Virus record (IMG/VR): IMGVR_UViG_3300046804_005392
Span: 1-64,000 of that record
Strand: one strand, 5' to 3'
Origin: a virus
Length of the DNA stretch: 64,000 nucleotides
The notes beneath the pieces were generated by a model. That model searched no databases, was not told the DNA's origin, and was given only the letters and a program-made list of their open reading frames with translations. The translations under genes were made by a program, and so were the position numbers. Shown in pieces: positions 1-9,390 of this stretch; positions within the stretch are counted from its first letter, which is position 1; each line of letters starts with the position of its first letter.

Positions 1-694
1 AGGGCAGGGCTGACACGTTTCCGCTCTTATTCTCATGCCAGACGGAGGGGCCGGAAGGCACGAAACCTACCCGCTCACGTCGGCTAACTCGAATATGCTC
101 AGAGGCGAAATACTTTGAACCTACGCCGTTCTCGGGTTCCAGCACGGACGACAGATCGTAGTCCGTTTTTTTCGACGGAAAGGAAAAGGCGCCGCCGCCC
201 AAAAGCCCCACAATGTAGGTGCGTTCTCTTTTCTGGGGAACCCCGAAATCCAGAGAATTGAGCACGGTGTGATACACCACGTAACCTAAGCCTTCCAACG
301 TGCGGAGGATCGTCAAAAAAGTGCGGCCCTCATCGTGTGTCCGGAGCTGTTTAACGTTCTCTAACAGAAAGGCGCGTGGTCGTTTGGCTTGGAGAATCTG
401 CGCAATACTAAAAAAGAGCGTCCCGCGCGTATCGGAAAACCCTAACTGCCGTCCAATAACGCTGAAAGCTTGGCAAGGAAACCCGGCCAATAAAAGGTCA
501 TGGTCCGGCACGGCGTCAGGCGACAAGGAGGTAATGTCGCCAAAGGGGGACTCCCCAAAGTTCGCCGCATACACCCGTTGACAATGCGGGTCTATCTCGG
601 AAGAAAAAACACATTCCCCGCCAAGTGCGCCAAAAGGAATGCGCATACCGCCTATGCCGGCGCACAGGTCAATGAATGTAAAAGGGGAGGGCAT
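1..694 (-). CDS. C5-cytosine DNA methyltransferase (partial, 3' end beyond window)
   Basis: Methylates the C5 position of cytosine in DNA using S-adenosylmethionine. The open frame starts at an ATG at 694 and stays open for about 231 codons to the left edge. Ordered family motifs are visible: motif I FIDLCAGIGG near residue 5, the catalytic Pro-Cys motif GFPCQAFS, motif VI LLENVKQL and motif VIII QKRERTYIVG. The target-recognition domain and motifs IX-X should lie outside the window. It is divergent from the replication block. No good Shine-Dalgarno precedes the ATG; an in-frame TTG 15 bases upstream is an alternative. Likely role is self-protection of phage DNA against restriction, an inference. 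It is a different protein from the second methyltransferase at 19899. Confidence 0.93.
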   Translation of the reverse strand, partial: MPSPFTFIDLCAGIGGMRIPFGALGGECVFSSEIDPHCQRVYAANFGESPFGDITSLSPDAVPDHDLLLAGFPCQAFSVIGRQLGFSDTRGTLFFSIAQILQAKRPRAFLLENVKQLRTHDEGRTFLTILRTLEGLGYVVYHTVLNSLDFGVPQKRERTYIVGLLGGGAFSFPSKKTDYDLSSVLEPENGVGSKYFASEHIRVSRRERVGFVPSGPSVWHENKSGNVSALP

Positions 695-798
695 GGCAGG
701 ATTACTCAACGCGCGGAGAGAAAAGAAACGTAACCAACGACGGTGCAAAAAGGAGAAAACACCACGTTCTTTTTTCTCCGCGCTAGAGGGGGGCACCC

Positions 799-840
799 TT
801 GACAGGAAGCCGCTCGGCGGCTAAGACTTACCGCTTAGCC
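799..840 (+). promoter_or_regulatory. Candidate promoter and inverted repeat before the replication block
   Basis: TTGACA at 799-804, a 17-bp spacer and TAAGAC at 822-827 give a sigma-70-like promoter facing the initiator gene at 908. The -10 is weak. A 7-bp inverted repeat, GGCTAAG (819-825) and CTTAGCC (834-840), overlaps the -10 and could be an operator or leader hairpin. It lies in the divergent gap between the left methyltransferase and the replication genes. Confidence 0.45.
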
Positions 841-907
841 CCCCTCAGCGGCTCCCTATCATGGGCTTCTGTGGGGTTTTCATGGAGCTTATTCCCCGGA
901 GAGGATT

Positions 908-2707
908 ATGGCCGCTAATGCGCTGAAAGTCAATCTAAGACTTAAGAACTTTGATCAAAAGAGGCAAGATGTGCTCCCTACTGTGAAGGATGCGCTTGAA
1001 CTTTTCGCTCCCCATCTCGACGGAGCCGAACTGAAAGTGATGCTGTTTATTGCTTTAAGAACATTACAATTTAAAAAAACACAGGAACGGATAAGCACTA
1101 GCCAACTAACACATGGTGTATTTGTCACTGATCCTGAGACCAATAAACGTGTAATGGTCACTCAAGGTACAGGAAAAAGCAAAAGACAAGTATTACGCGC
1201 GGTAAAAAGTCTCACTGAAAAAGGTATAATAACAGTAGGCCATCCTGGAGGTTGCCCAAAAAAAGAGAGACCGGAGGAGGATTACAATGTAAGTTTGATG
1301 GAATCCCGTAAGCTAATGGGGTTAAACTTCGCGTGGAGACCGGAAGATATTCGCCCGTTTCAGGATGATTTCCACTTGTATGTCCCCGCAGGAAAAGAGC
1401 CTACTCCGATAACCTGCCCGAAAAAGCCCAAAAAGAAAGCGAAAAAGAGCGCCGAAACGAGAGCCGCTGGCCCCTCGATTACCTCCGAAAATACGGCCCC
1501 AAGTGGCAATGGGGGTGGTGCCACGCTTGCGATAGGGGGTGACGGCGAAAGTGCGATAGGGGGAGATGTCACACTTGCCAGAACCTTTAATATAAGAAGT
1601 AAAAAGAAGAAGAAGTTAAACGAAGAAGTTATCCTCCCGATCCGTCTCGCCGGAACCGGCTCGACGGAAGATAAAGGAAAAAAACGAGGACCGAAAAAGG
1701 AAGGGCAGGTCGATACCCCACTGCAAAAGTGTCCTTCAACCTCTCAGTCTGTTTTTCCAGGAAACCCAACGGAGGAGTTGATTCCAACCTGCGACAGCGC
1801 TAGCCTAGAACCGGCTACTTGTAGCCGGGGTAGATTGTTACGTAAAATTAATAAGTTTAAAGTTGTAGAAATGAAAAATAACTCAGATAACAATTCTTCG
1901 CGGGATTCCACCTCGAAAAAGGATCTCTCACCCTCACGGCAAAAACCTGTTCCTGCCCGTTCTTCTGCGGAGCAGAAGGAGATACTATTTAACATATCTG
2001 AAAACGTCAAAACAGCGGTAACGAATCGGTTAGCTGAGCGGGGCGCTATGCGGACAAAAGGTTCGGCGGCTCGCGCAGCACGCATCGCGTGGGATAACGC
2101 GGTGGAACAGGCTTTTCCTGCGCTTCCGCCCCACCTATGGACCGTTGCGGAAAAAGCGCAAATGGCGCGGCTGGTAGAAAAAGCTTTTCCTGAGGACATA
2201 GATCCTGCGGATTTCTTCTCCACGGTTATTCGTAACTGGGCCACAATCTTGGAGGAGTGTGTCGGCGTAAAGTATGCCGCGAACTGTCCGAGAACTCCGA
2301 ACTTGCTGTTCTTGGTAAAACATATTAACAAATTTTTACCTGCGTATAAGCGCTGCGTTGACCCGCTCGCGCCGAAGGGTTCGGGCAGCGTGCGCTTGCG
2401 CACGGAGGTAACGGCGGCACAGGCGGGCTTGTCCCAAGCGCAGGCGCAGCTTGCCGAAAAGGACCAACGCATTTCCGAACTGGAAACACGCGTTACCGAA
2501 CTCCAGCAAATGCTCCAGACGTTGCGCACGAGTTTCGCTGCTCATGGGCCTCGCGCTGCCGTAAGCTACGACGGTGCGGCGGCTACTCGTGGCGGCGTCC
2601 CGCCGGCAGGGCTTGCTCATGGCGGACTCGCCGCCTTTTTGGCTGCGAGAGACGCGCGTGAGGCTCGTGAGGCTCGTGAGGCTAAGGGCGAGGAGGGGAA
2701 CGAGTAG
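908..2707 (+). CDS. Replication initiator, phage O-like winged helix with C-terminal coiled coil
   Basis: Probable replication initiator. Residues ~30-110 resemble the N-terminal winged helix of lambda-type O proteins: a helix with GAELKVMLFIALRT, a basic segment, then SKRQVLRAVKSLTEKGIITV. A charged low-complexity linker (residues ~165-340) follows. Then comes a conserved-looking helical domain around WTVAEKAQMARLVEKAF and FFSTVIRNWATIL, and a heptad-rich coiled coil around QAQLAEKDQRISELETRV. The tail is Ala/Arg/Glu-rich. GGAGAGG is placed well before the ATG. It is the first gene of the replication operon, directly ahead of a loader-like protein and a DnaB helicase, which fits initiator-loader-helicase order. 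The function is inferred from the domain and context. Confidence 0.7.
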   Translation: MAANALKVNLRLKNFDQKRQDVLPTVKDALELFAPHLDGAELKVMLFIALRTLQFKKTQERISTSQLTHGVFVTDPETNKRVMVTQGTGKSKRQVLRAVKSLTEKGIITVGHPGGCPKKERPEEDYNVSLMESRKLMGLNFAWRPEDIRPFQDDFHLYVPAGKEPTPITCPKKPKKKAKKSAETRAAGPSITSENTAPSGNGGGATLAIGGDGESAIGGDVTLARTFNIRSKKKKKLNEEVILPIRLAGTGSTEDKGKKRGPKKEGQVDTPLQKCPSTSQSVFPGNPTEELIPTCDSASLEPATCSRGRLLRKINKFKVVEMKNNSDNNSSRDSTSKKDLSPSRQKPVPARSSAEQKEILFNISENVKTAVTNRLAERGAMRTKGSAARAARIAWDNAVEQAFPALPPHLWTVAEKAQMARLVEKAFPEDIDPADFFSTVIRNWATILEECVGVKYAANCPRTPNLLFLVKHINKFLPAYKRCVDPLAPKGSGSVRLRTEVTAAQAGLSQAQAQLAEKDQRISELETRVTELQQMLQTLRTSFAAHGPRAAVSYDGAAATRGGVPPAGLAHGGLAAFLAARDAREAREAREAKGEEGNE

Positions 2708-3348
2708 TGTTTGAGACCCCCCGCTTAGCTAACGACGTAAACGGGCCGCCGGAGGCCCCTTCCCATAAGGAGATCTGCGCGGCGGTCCTCAAAGGTTGTA
2801 ACGTGCCGCAGTCGTTTATCGAGCATAGCTTGTTGAGCACCGGCCGCACGGGGTTAATGCTCCGCCGGTATTTGACGGATATGGAAGGCTCCGGAACGTC
2901 TTTCCGCGAGGATTGCGTTGCGGGGAAAGGGATTCTTGTTTCCGGAGAAGCCGCCGTTCGGTTGCCCGTGTTTAAAGCGTTAACGAAGGAGTTGTTGTAC
3001 ACGCAACACCAATTGTTCGGAGGTAAGACAACGTCCTATTTTATCTCCCTACGATGGTTGACGACGCTTGTCACAAAGTCCGGTCTTTCCGAGGTGGATG
3101 CGGAAGTCATATCCTTGATTGAGCGTTGCGGGGCCTTATTCATTTCGTCTTTTTATGACGGGACGACGGAGTGTCCATATACGGCGGCGGAGCTAAGCCA
3201 TGTGGCGGACTTTTTGCATAAAAAATTAGCAAAAGGCACCCGGCTGTATCTCAGTTCGTCCTCCGGCGTTCAAGGGATGCACTGGTGGCCCGGCGATCTC
3301 CGGGCGGAGATAGACCAGCAAGTCCGGGAGGTTATGTGTGCCGCCTAG
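2707..3348 (+). CDS. Unknown protein in helicase-loader position; possible degenerate AAA+ fold
   Basis: 213 residues starting at a GTG that overlaps the previous stop by one base; its own end overlaps the helicase start by 11 bases, so the three genes are translationally coupled. No intact Walker motif is present. The segment GKGILVSGEAAVRLPVFKAL occupies the place where DnaC-like loaders have GxGxxGxGKT. CGALFISSFYD followed by AADFLHKKLAKGTRLYLSSS-like spacing resembles Walker B and sensor 1 without the acidic pair. I suggest a loader that no longer binds ATP, on weak resemblance plus gene order. It could equally be an unrelated initiator partner. Confidence 0.6.
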   Translation: MFETPRLANDVNGPPEAPSHKEICAAVLKGCNVPQSFIEHSLLSTGRTGLMLRRYLTDMEGSGTSFREDCVAGKGILVSGEAAVRLPVFKALTKELLYTQHQLFGGKTTSYFISLRWLTTLVTKSGLSEVDAEVISLIERCGALFISSFYDGTTECPYTAAELSHVADFLHKKLAKGTRLYLSSSSGVQGMHWWPGDLRAEIDQQVREVMCAA

Positions 3349-4648
3349 ATCGGAAGGAATAGAGCTTCTTTCCGCCTTACGCAGAGAGGGCTCCGCGTCT
3401 GCGCTGAGGGAAGTTCCTGCCGCTTTTTTTTTACAAGGCGAAGAACGCGAAGCTTTTGTTTGGCTGTGCGAATATGTACATACCCATAGGGCGTTTCCTG
3501 CTCCGCGCACTTTTTTGCGGGAAACGGGGGTTGAGCTGGTCCGTGTCCCCGAGCCGGTTTCGTACTATGTAGCGCGCGCAAGGGAGCGCGCGTTATACCT
3601 CGGGGTTTTTCCTCATTTGCAGGCGTTTTCAGAGGCGCTGAGAGGCCAGGACGCTTCGGCGGCTGTGGAGGTAGCGCGCGAGGTTCTACGCGTTGAGCGG
3701 TCTTTATCGCTCGGTGAAGGAGGCGTCGTTACGCTGGAGTCCGCGCTGCGGTCGTCCATTGACGACCAGGAGCTGACGCAGTGGATTTCGGGGTTACGGG
3801 GGGTCGCTACGGGCTGGGCGGCAATCGACGCGGTGACTGACGGATGGCAGCAAGGGGATCTCATTACGTTTGTGGGCCGTCCCGGACAAGGGAAATCATG
3901 GGTTCTATTGCACAGCGCCTACTCGGCATGGTCCGCCGGTCGCAGCGTGTTGTTTGTGTCGATGGAAATGACGGTCTTACAGGTTATCCGTCGCGTCCAA
4001 GCCATGCACACGGGCATTAACCCCCGCATGTTTCGTCGAGGTTTATCGACGGGCGCGTTCGATTACGTGAAAGCCTCGGCGGTTACGATGGCGGCTTCCG
4101 GGATTCCGTTTAATTTCGTTGCGGGCAACTTCAAGAAGTCGGTGGAGACCGTCCGGGCGATCTGTATGGACAGCCTCCCTGATGTTATTTGCGTGGACGC
4201 GGCGTACCTTTTGACCCCGGAGAAGAAGAGACACGGCCAGAGCGGCAGGAGGGAGACCGTGTCCGATGTCATTGAGGAGCTGGGGGCGCTCGCTAAGGAT
4301 TTTAACCGTCCCGTACTCGTGACCGTGCAGTTTAACCGGCAGGCCGTCAGGCAGCCCGCGCGCACCGGGGCTAACGCGGAAGACGTGCACCCTCTCTCTC
4401 ATCTCGGTTTGGAGAAGATTGCGGAGACCGACGTTGTCGGGCAGGTTTCTTCGTTGGTGTTCGGACTTGCGGCGGCGGACCCGCCGCATCAAGCGGATCG
4501 GCGATGGCTCGGCCTATTAAAAGGACGTGAGGGTGAGCAAGGGCAATGGTTGCTCAACTATAGCTTTACCCCTGTGCCTAACTTTTCCGTCGTAACACAG
4601 GACGCGCCTGCGGCTGCTGGCACCGCCCCGATCATCTTAGATTTTTAA
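3338..4648 (+). CDS. dnaB: Replicative DNA helicase, DnaB family
   Basis: Hexameric 5'-3' helicase that unwinds DNA at the phage fork. The N-terminal helical region (residues ~1-120) is followed by the RecA-like motor. Walker A GRPGQGKS lies near residue 178, VLFVSMEM follows, and Walker B DVICVDAAYLL lies near 281. VTVQFNRQ and GREGEQG resemble later motor motifs of DnaB. Length (436) is typical. Translation starts at GTG 3338 with GGGAGG just upstream, inside the end of the previous gene. Polymerase follows 11 bases downstream. Confidence 0.92.
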   Translation: MPPRSEGIELLSALRREGSASALREVPAAFFLQGEEREAFVWLCEYVHTHRAFPAPRTFLRETGVELVRVPEPVSYYVARARERALYLGVFPHLQAFSEALRGQDASAAVEVAREVLRVERSLSLGEGGVVTLESALRSSIDDQELTQWISGLRGVATGWAAIDAVTDGWQQGDLITFVGRPGQGKSWVLLHSAYSAWSAGRSVLFVSMEMTVLQVIRRVQAMHTGINPRMFRRGLSTGAFDYVKASAVTMAASGIPFNFVAGNFKKSVETVRAICMDSLPDVICVDAAYLLTPEKKRHGQSGRRETVSDVIEELGALAKDFNRPVLVTVQFNRQAVRQPARTGANAEDVHPLSHLGLEKIAETDVVGQVSSLVFGLAAADPPHQADRRWLGLLKGREGEQGQWLLNYSFTPVPNFSVVTQDAPAAAGTAPIILDF

Positions 4649-4659
4649 AGAGGTAAGCC

Positions 4660-7299
4660 ATGACTAATTCGGTTGCGGCGGCGCTGCCTCGTGTGGGCCG
4701 TGCGCGTCGCCCTGAAATATTGTTTGTTGTAGAACCTGCGGTGGCGCCTTCTCATTTAATCCCGGGGCATCCTGGGGTTAACGCTAAGGACACCGAAAAG
4801 ATTATTACGGACCTGAAAGCGATGGGTTACACGGGGGAGACGGCGTTGATCTTGGCCGCCGCGCCTCCCTTAACCCCGGAGGCGTACAAGAGCGAAAAGC
4901 AGACGGCGGAGCATCTGAAGGCGTATAAGGAGGCGTTTGACGCGGAGGTCGCTCGCTTGGCCCCGCGCGTGATTGTGGCCTCCGGAAAGTGCGCGGCGCG
5001 GCAGGTTTTCGGGCGCGCCGTTAAGATTACGGTCGCGCGCGGGGTTCCCGTTCCGGACGAAAAACGCGAGGGCGTCGTGATCCTCCCGACGTTGAGCTTG
5101 ACGCACATTCGTCGGGTGCCGAACTTACAGCACACTTACGAGACTGACATGCGGAGGTTAGCCGCGCTAAAAACGGCGGGGTACGCTCTTTCCGCTGAAG
5201 GGGCTTCCGGCGCAGGGAAGCGGTACAGGTGGTGTTGGGACTTGCGAGAGTGGTTAAGAAACCCTCCGGAGCTTTTGTGCGTGGACACGGAAACCACGGG
5301 GTTAAAGTGGTACGCGTCGGACACCAAGATTCTTACGGTTCAGCTTTGCCGAACGCCGGGGGAGGCCGTGGCCATACCGATTGACTATGCGTTAGCCCCT
5401 ACTGACTCGACTTACTCGCGTGCGCGAGTGGTGCGCCAGTTGAAGTTGTTGTTGGAAAACCCGAAGGTCAAGGTCATCGGCCATAATTTTAAATTTGACG
5501 TCCATTTTTTACGAGAAAAGCTAGGGATTAACGTCGCCAACTACTACGGGGACACTATCCTGTTGACGCACGGCTTGGACGAGAACCAGATCTCTAAAAG
5601 TTTGGATGAGTGCGTCAGGTTGTACGTGCCGGAGATGGCCGGGTACAATGACGCCTACAACACTGACCCAGAGCATCAAGGAAAGTCGAGGATGGACTTG
5701 TTCCGCCCGGAGAAGATGCTCCCTTACGGCGCCGGTGACGTGGACGCTTGTTTACGTTTGTTTCATGTGCTTTCCCCGATGCTGAGAAAAGACGCGCGCG
5801 CCTACAACTCTTACCGTCGAGTTACGCAGCCCGCTATGCGGATGTTCTGCGACGCGGAGCGTCCGGGGCTATGTATTGACCCAGAGGAGTTTGCGAATTT
5901 TAAAGCGTTCCTTGAGGAAAGGCAGGCCGCGAATAGGGCAGAACTTAACCGGTTATTGCCGAGGCATATACGCGAGGAGTTCGCGTCCACGGGGGTAGGC
6001 ATCAAGTTTAACCGAGCGGACCTTATACGTGCGTGGCTGTTCTCCCATCCGGCGGGTCTTTGTCTTTCGCCGAAGGTGTTTACAAAAACCAGCCCAAAAG
6101 AGGCTCCCGTTGCCAGCACCTCGGCTAAGGATCATTTATCCTACTTCGCGGAACATCCGCTTGTCGCGCGGTTGATGGACTACAACAAAGTGGACAAGTT
6201 GTTGAATACGTATGTTAACGGATTCACAAAATATATCCATGACGGGCGTGTGTTTCCTACTTATCTGCTGCACGCTACCTCAACAGGACGGACGGCGTCG
6301 CGCGACCCAAACGGGCAGAACTTCCCGAAGAGGGGGGCGTTAGCGAAGGCTTACCGCAAGATCTTTCGTGCCCCGCCGGGCTATGTGTTTGTTGAGTCCG
6401 ACCTGTCTCAGATTGAGCTTAGAGTCGTCGCTATCATGGCGAATGACCCCACTATGCTCAAGATTTACAAAGAGCGAGGGGACATCCACTCCGCCACGGC
6501 GGCGCGGTTGATGGGCCTTAGCCTTAAGGCGTTTCAGGAGCTTACGACGGAAGTGCGGAAAGACGCCCGCACGAAGGCTAAGGCGGTAAATTTCGGGTTC
6601 ATCTACGGGATGTGGTGGAAGAAATTCAAAACGTATGCTAAGACCGACTATGGCGTAGATTTTACGGATAAAGAGGCCGAGCAGGTTCGGGTTCTTTTCT
6701 TTAAAACCTATGCTAACTTATCCAGATGGCATGAGCAGGTTATTGCGTTTGTCAAGAAGAACGGCTACGTGAGATCGCTAAACGGCAGGGTACGACACCT
6801 GCCTACGGTGTTCAGCGAGGACGAAGGCGTGCGTAAGCAGGCGGAACGCCAGGCTATAAATTCCCCTGTACAGTCTTTCGCTAACGACTTGGGCTTGATG
6901 GCGATGACGCGCATTAACGCGGAAGTGCCGAAGGATAAGGTGCGTGTTTGCGGGTTCGTACACGACGCCATTATTTCGCTGGTTAAGCAAGAAGACGCCA
7001 TGTGGGCGTGCAAAACCATAAAACACTACATGGAGACGAACCCTCTTGAGGAGTGGTTTGGCCTCAAGCTCCCGATTCCTATTGAGGCCGATGTTTCAAT
7101 AGGGTATAACCTTTCCGAGATGCACGAACTCTCCCCTAAGTGGGAGGCGTTAGTTGCGGATACCGCAGTTAAGACGGCGGACGACATCATTCGGTACGTT
7201 ACCTGCGGGCCCGTCGAAGTACGTAAAGAACGTGCACGACGTAAAGTTCACGTTTTACGCCGAAACATAAAACCGAGGAAATTATTAAGGAGAGTCTAG
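4660..7299 (+). CDS. polA: Family A DNA polymerase with N-terminal UDG-like domain and 3'-5' exonuclease
   Basis: Phage replicative polymerase of 879 residues. Residues ~15-170 look like the uracil-DNA glycosylase-like fold fused to some phage polymerases (GHPGVNAKD; VIVASGKCAARQVF). The proofreading exonuclease has DTETTGL near 208, HNFKFD near 275 and YGAGDVDA near 355. The polymerase domain shows STGRTASRDPNGQNFP, motif A SDLSQIELR near 580, motif B KAVNFGFIYG near 641 and motif C VHDAI near 767. The residue matching E. coli Pol I F762 is phenylalanine. No 5'-3' exonuclease domain is present. RBS AGAGG precedes the ATG. Confidence 0.95.
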   Translation: MTNSVAAALPRVGRARRPEILFVVEPAVAPSHLIPGHPGVNAKDTEKIITDLKAMGYTGETALILAAAPPLTPEAYKSEKQTAEHLKAYKEAFDAEVARLAPRVIVASGKCAARQVFGRAVKITVARGVPVPDEKREGVVILPTLSLTHIRRVPNLQHTYETDMRRLAALKTAGYALSAEGASGAGKRYRWCWDLREWLRNPPELLCVDTETTGLKWYASDTKILTVQLCRTPGEAVAIPIDYALAPTDSTYSRARVVRQLKLLLENPKVKVIGHNFKFDVHFLREKLGINVANYYGDTILLTHGLDENQISKSLDECVRLYVPEMAGYNDAYNTDPEHQGKSRMDLFRPEKMLPYGAGDVDACLRLFHVLSPMLRKDARAYNSYRRVTQPAMRMFCDAERPGLCIDPEEFANFKAFLEERQAANRAELNRLLPRHIREEFASTGVGIKFNRADLIRAWLFSHPAGLCLSPKVFTKTSPKEAPVASTSAKDHLSYFAEHPLVARLMDYNKVDKLLNTYVNGFTKYIHDGRVFPTYLLHATSTGRTASRDPNGQNFPKRGALAKAYRKIFRAPPGYVFVESDLSQIELRVVAIMANDPTMLKIYKERGDIHSATAARLMGLSLKAFQELTTEVRKDARTKAKAVNFGFIYGMWWKKFKTYAKTDYGVDFTDKEAEQVRVLFFKTYANLSRWHEQVIAFVKKNGYVRSLNGRVRHLPTVFSEDEGVRKQAERQAINSPVQSFANDLGLMAMTRINAEVPKDKVRVCGFVHDAIISLVKQEDAMWACKTIKHYMETNPLEEWFGLKLPIPIEADVSIGYNLSEMHELSPKWEALVADTAVKTADDIIRYVTCGPVEVRKERARRKVHVLRRNIKPRKLLRRV

Positions 7300-7300
7300 C

Positions 7301-7849
7301 ATGTCTACCCTTGCGGAGTTTAAGACGCTCGCGCTAGCGTACCTTGAGTTAGAGACGGCGGCTAAGGAAGCCGAAAGTAAAAAAAACAAACAGGCGACTT
7401 TACTAAAAAACACGTTTGGGGCTTACCTTCGGGCGAGCGGGTTCCCGCCCGAGACTACCATTCGTTATAAGGGGCGAAAATACGGGTATATCCCGGGGTC
7501 TACGTCGGTCATAGACCCTGCCGGCTGGTTGCGGTTGTTCCGCGAGGGGCGGTTAACTGAGGCGCAGTTCTTAGAGGCGCTGAGCGTCGGGAAGGAGGCA
7601 GCTCGAAGTTCGGCGGGGCAAGACGTGGTTTCTGTGTTAGAGGTTTCTCGGCCTACGAAAGGGACGGACCCTAAATGGGCGCCCGCCGAGGCATCCCCGG
7701 ACGCGGCGGAGTGGGAGATAGATGCGCCCGGGCACGAAATCGTTACGGCCCCTGCGGACTCGGCAAAAAAAAGTTCTGCCGTCATATTGCGGGGGGAGAA
7801 GGCGCGCGCGTCCGCTAAGCGTCCCGTGCGTCGGTTGCCCTCAAAATAG
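7301..7849 (+). CDS. Unknown protein of the replication operon
   Basis: 182 residues, starting two bases after the polymerase stop with a GGAG site inside the polymerase end. The N-terminal half is helical with a Lys-rich stretch (AKEAESKKNKQATLL), then RYKGRKYGYIPGS. The C-terminal third is low-complexity and rich in Ala, Pro and Lys. I recognise no family. Position between polymerase and primase suggests a replication accessory role. Confidence 0.75.
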   Translation: MSTLAEFKTLALAYLELETAAKEAESKKNKQATLLKNTFGAYLRASGFPPETTIRYKGRKYGYIPGSTSVIDPAGWLRLFREGRLTEAQFLEALSVGKEAARSSAGQDVVSVLEVSRPTKGTDPKWAPAEASPDAAEWEIDAPGHEIVTAPADSAKKSSAVILRGEKARASAKRPVRRLPSK

Positions 7850-7866
7850 TTGGGAGGTGGCCCACA

Positions 7867-8349
7867 ATGAACGCAACAGTGATACATTTTCCATGTAGAG
7901 TCGGGGAGGAGTCTGGGCTAGATACTTGGTTGCCCCCGTTTTCGGAGGCCGAGGATATTCCGTTGGGGGAATTGACGGAAGATGAGCGTGCGGTGTTTGC
8001 CCGCCTTATTTCTTCCTTTGCGTCTATATGGGACATTGGCCGAGAGGTCTTAGCCCTTCGTGCTGATGCTGCGACAGAAGCGGGGATACGACAGCTATGC
8101 CATAGCGACGGTGGGTTTAAGCCCCCCGTCGTTGGGTTCGGGTTACACGGCCCTGCCGATTTCGCCTATTGGCTGGATCGTCCGATGGCGGAGGAGTTGA
8201 GCGGAGCTTTGGCAACGCTTTTCGTAGATTTTTACGGCGTTTGGGCGAGCATTCGTAGCCGTCTAAACTGTTACTCGCATAAGTTGGACCTACGTAAAGG
8301 CGGGGTGATCGTCCAAGGCGAGGCGCTGTTTTCTGATGCAGGTGCATGA
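7867..8349 (+). CDS. Unknown protein upstream of primase
   Basis: 160 residues with GGGAGGTGG just upstream of the ATG. Acidic N-terminal half, then a mixed region with PPVVGFGLHGPADFAYW and a hydrophobic helix ALATLFVDFYGVWASI. The end overlaps the primase start by 14 bases, so the two are likely translated together. No family recognised. Confidence 0.72.
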   Translation: MNATVIHFPCRVGEESGLDTWLPPFSEAEDIPLGELTEDERAVFARLISSFASIWDIGREVLALRADAATEAGIRQLCHSDGGFKPPVVGFGLHGPADFAYWLDRPMAEELSGALATLFVDFYGVWASIRSRLNCYSHKLDLRKGGVIVQGEALFSDAGA

Positions 8350-9370
8350 AGCTCGGGCTTTCTGCGAGGAGCTGGGCATTCGCCTTGGCGGCGGGAACGG
8401 TGTGACGGAAGGTTGGCTTTCGGGCAGTTGTCCGTTTGCGTTCGCCACGCATGGCAGCGGGGCGGATAACCATCCCTCGTTCGGTATTCGCGTAGGCGGG
8501 TCAGGTCCGTCATACTTCAAGTGTTTTACCTGCGGGCAGAAGGGAACTTTCGCGCAGGCGGTATCGCTTCTCGGTTATTTACGGGATGAAGACTTGTCGG
8601 ACACTGTCAGGCGCGTAGAACTTGCGGAGTCCGCTGTCCTGTCCGGGAGTCCGTCATGGCGGTTTAAGGAGAAGGAGGGTCGCTTTTCCTATGAAAAGGC
8701 GTTAGGCGCCGCGCAGGGGGAGGCGGATTACCCTCCCCTTTTAACTCACCCCTACCTTACACGGCGGGGAATTTCTTGGCGCACTGCGCTGCGAATGCGC
8801 TTACGGTGGGACGGAACTTCCGGTAGAGTGTTGTTTCCCGTATACGACTATCGCGGAGTTTTTCTGGGGTTTTCCGGAAGAACGGTGCGAGACTCGGAGG
8901 CCGGCCCTAGAGTACGCGACTATTCCGGACTTCCGAAGGCTAAGGTTTTCTTGGGAGAGCATTTGATAAATCGCTGTGGGGTTGCACGGCCTCATACGAT
9001 TATTATCGTGGAGGGCCTGTTCGACTATGCGGCGGTATTGGGGTCGGGCGCTATCACGGCAGATCGTTCCGTCTTTGCTATTTTAGGGACGGAGCTGACG
9101 CAAGCCAAGAAGGACAAACTTCGGCGGTTCGGGGCGTCGGTTATTTGGATGGTGGACCGAGACGCCGCAGGCGATAAGGTTTTATGGGGCGCCGAGGCCC
9201 CCGGAGGGGCTAAACGTTCTAGAGGGGTGTTGGCGGAGTTTGACGGGTGTTTCCCGCAGTACGTAGCGTCTTACCCGGAAAGCGGGCGGCGCTGTTTAAA
9301 AGATCCCGGAGAGTGCACGGCTTCCCAGATTCGTCAAATGATTGGACGGGCTAAGTGCTATCTCGGGTAG
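8336..9370 (+). CDS. dnaG: DnaG-type DNA primase (zinc finger and TOPRIM)
   Basis: Makes RNA primers for lagging-strand synthesis. Residues ~25-75 carry a CHC2-type zinc-binding module: SCPF, then a His (NHPSF), then CFTCGQKGT. A TOPRIM core follows with IIIVEGLFDYAAV (acidic residue of the catalytic site) and VIWMVDRDAAGDK. At 344 residues it is shorter than bacterial DnaG and lacks the helicase-binding C-terminal domain, as is common in phages. It lies between two operon genes and starts inside the previous gene. Confidence 0.9.
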   Translation: MQVHEARAFCEELGIRLGGGNGVTEGWLSGSCPFAFATHGSGADNHPSFGIRVGGSGPSYFKCFTCGQKGTFAQAVSLLGYLRDEDLSDTVRRVELAESAVLSGSPSWRFKEKEGRFSYEKALGAAQGEADYPPLLTHPYLTRRGISWRTALRMRLRWDGTSGRVLFPVYDYRGVFLGFSGRTVRDSEAGPRVRDYSGLPKAKVFLGEHLINRCGVARPHTIIIVEGLFDYAAVLGSGAITADRSVFAILGTELTQAKKDKLRRFGASVIWMVDRDAAGDKVLWGAEAPGGAKRSRGVLAEFDGCFPQYVASYPESGRRCLKDPGECTASQIRQMIGRAKCYLG

Positions 9371-9390
9371 TACAATTAAGGATTATTCAG

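Noticed and set aside
1744-2529. 261-codon minus-strand frame inside the initiator gene
   Set aside because: Antisense shadow of the initiator; no ribosome site and no domain.
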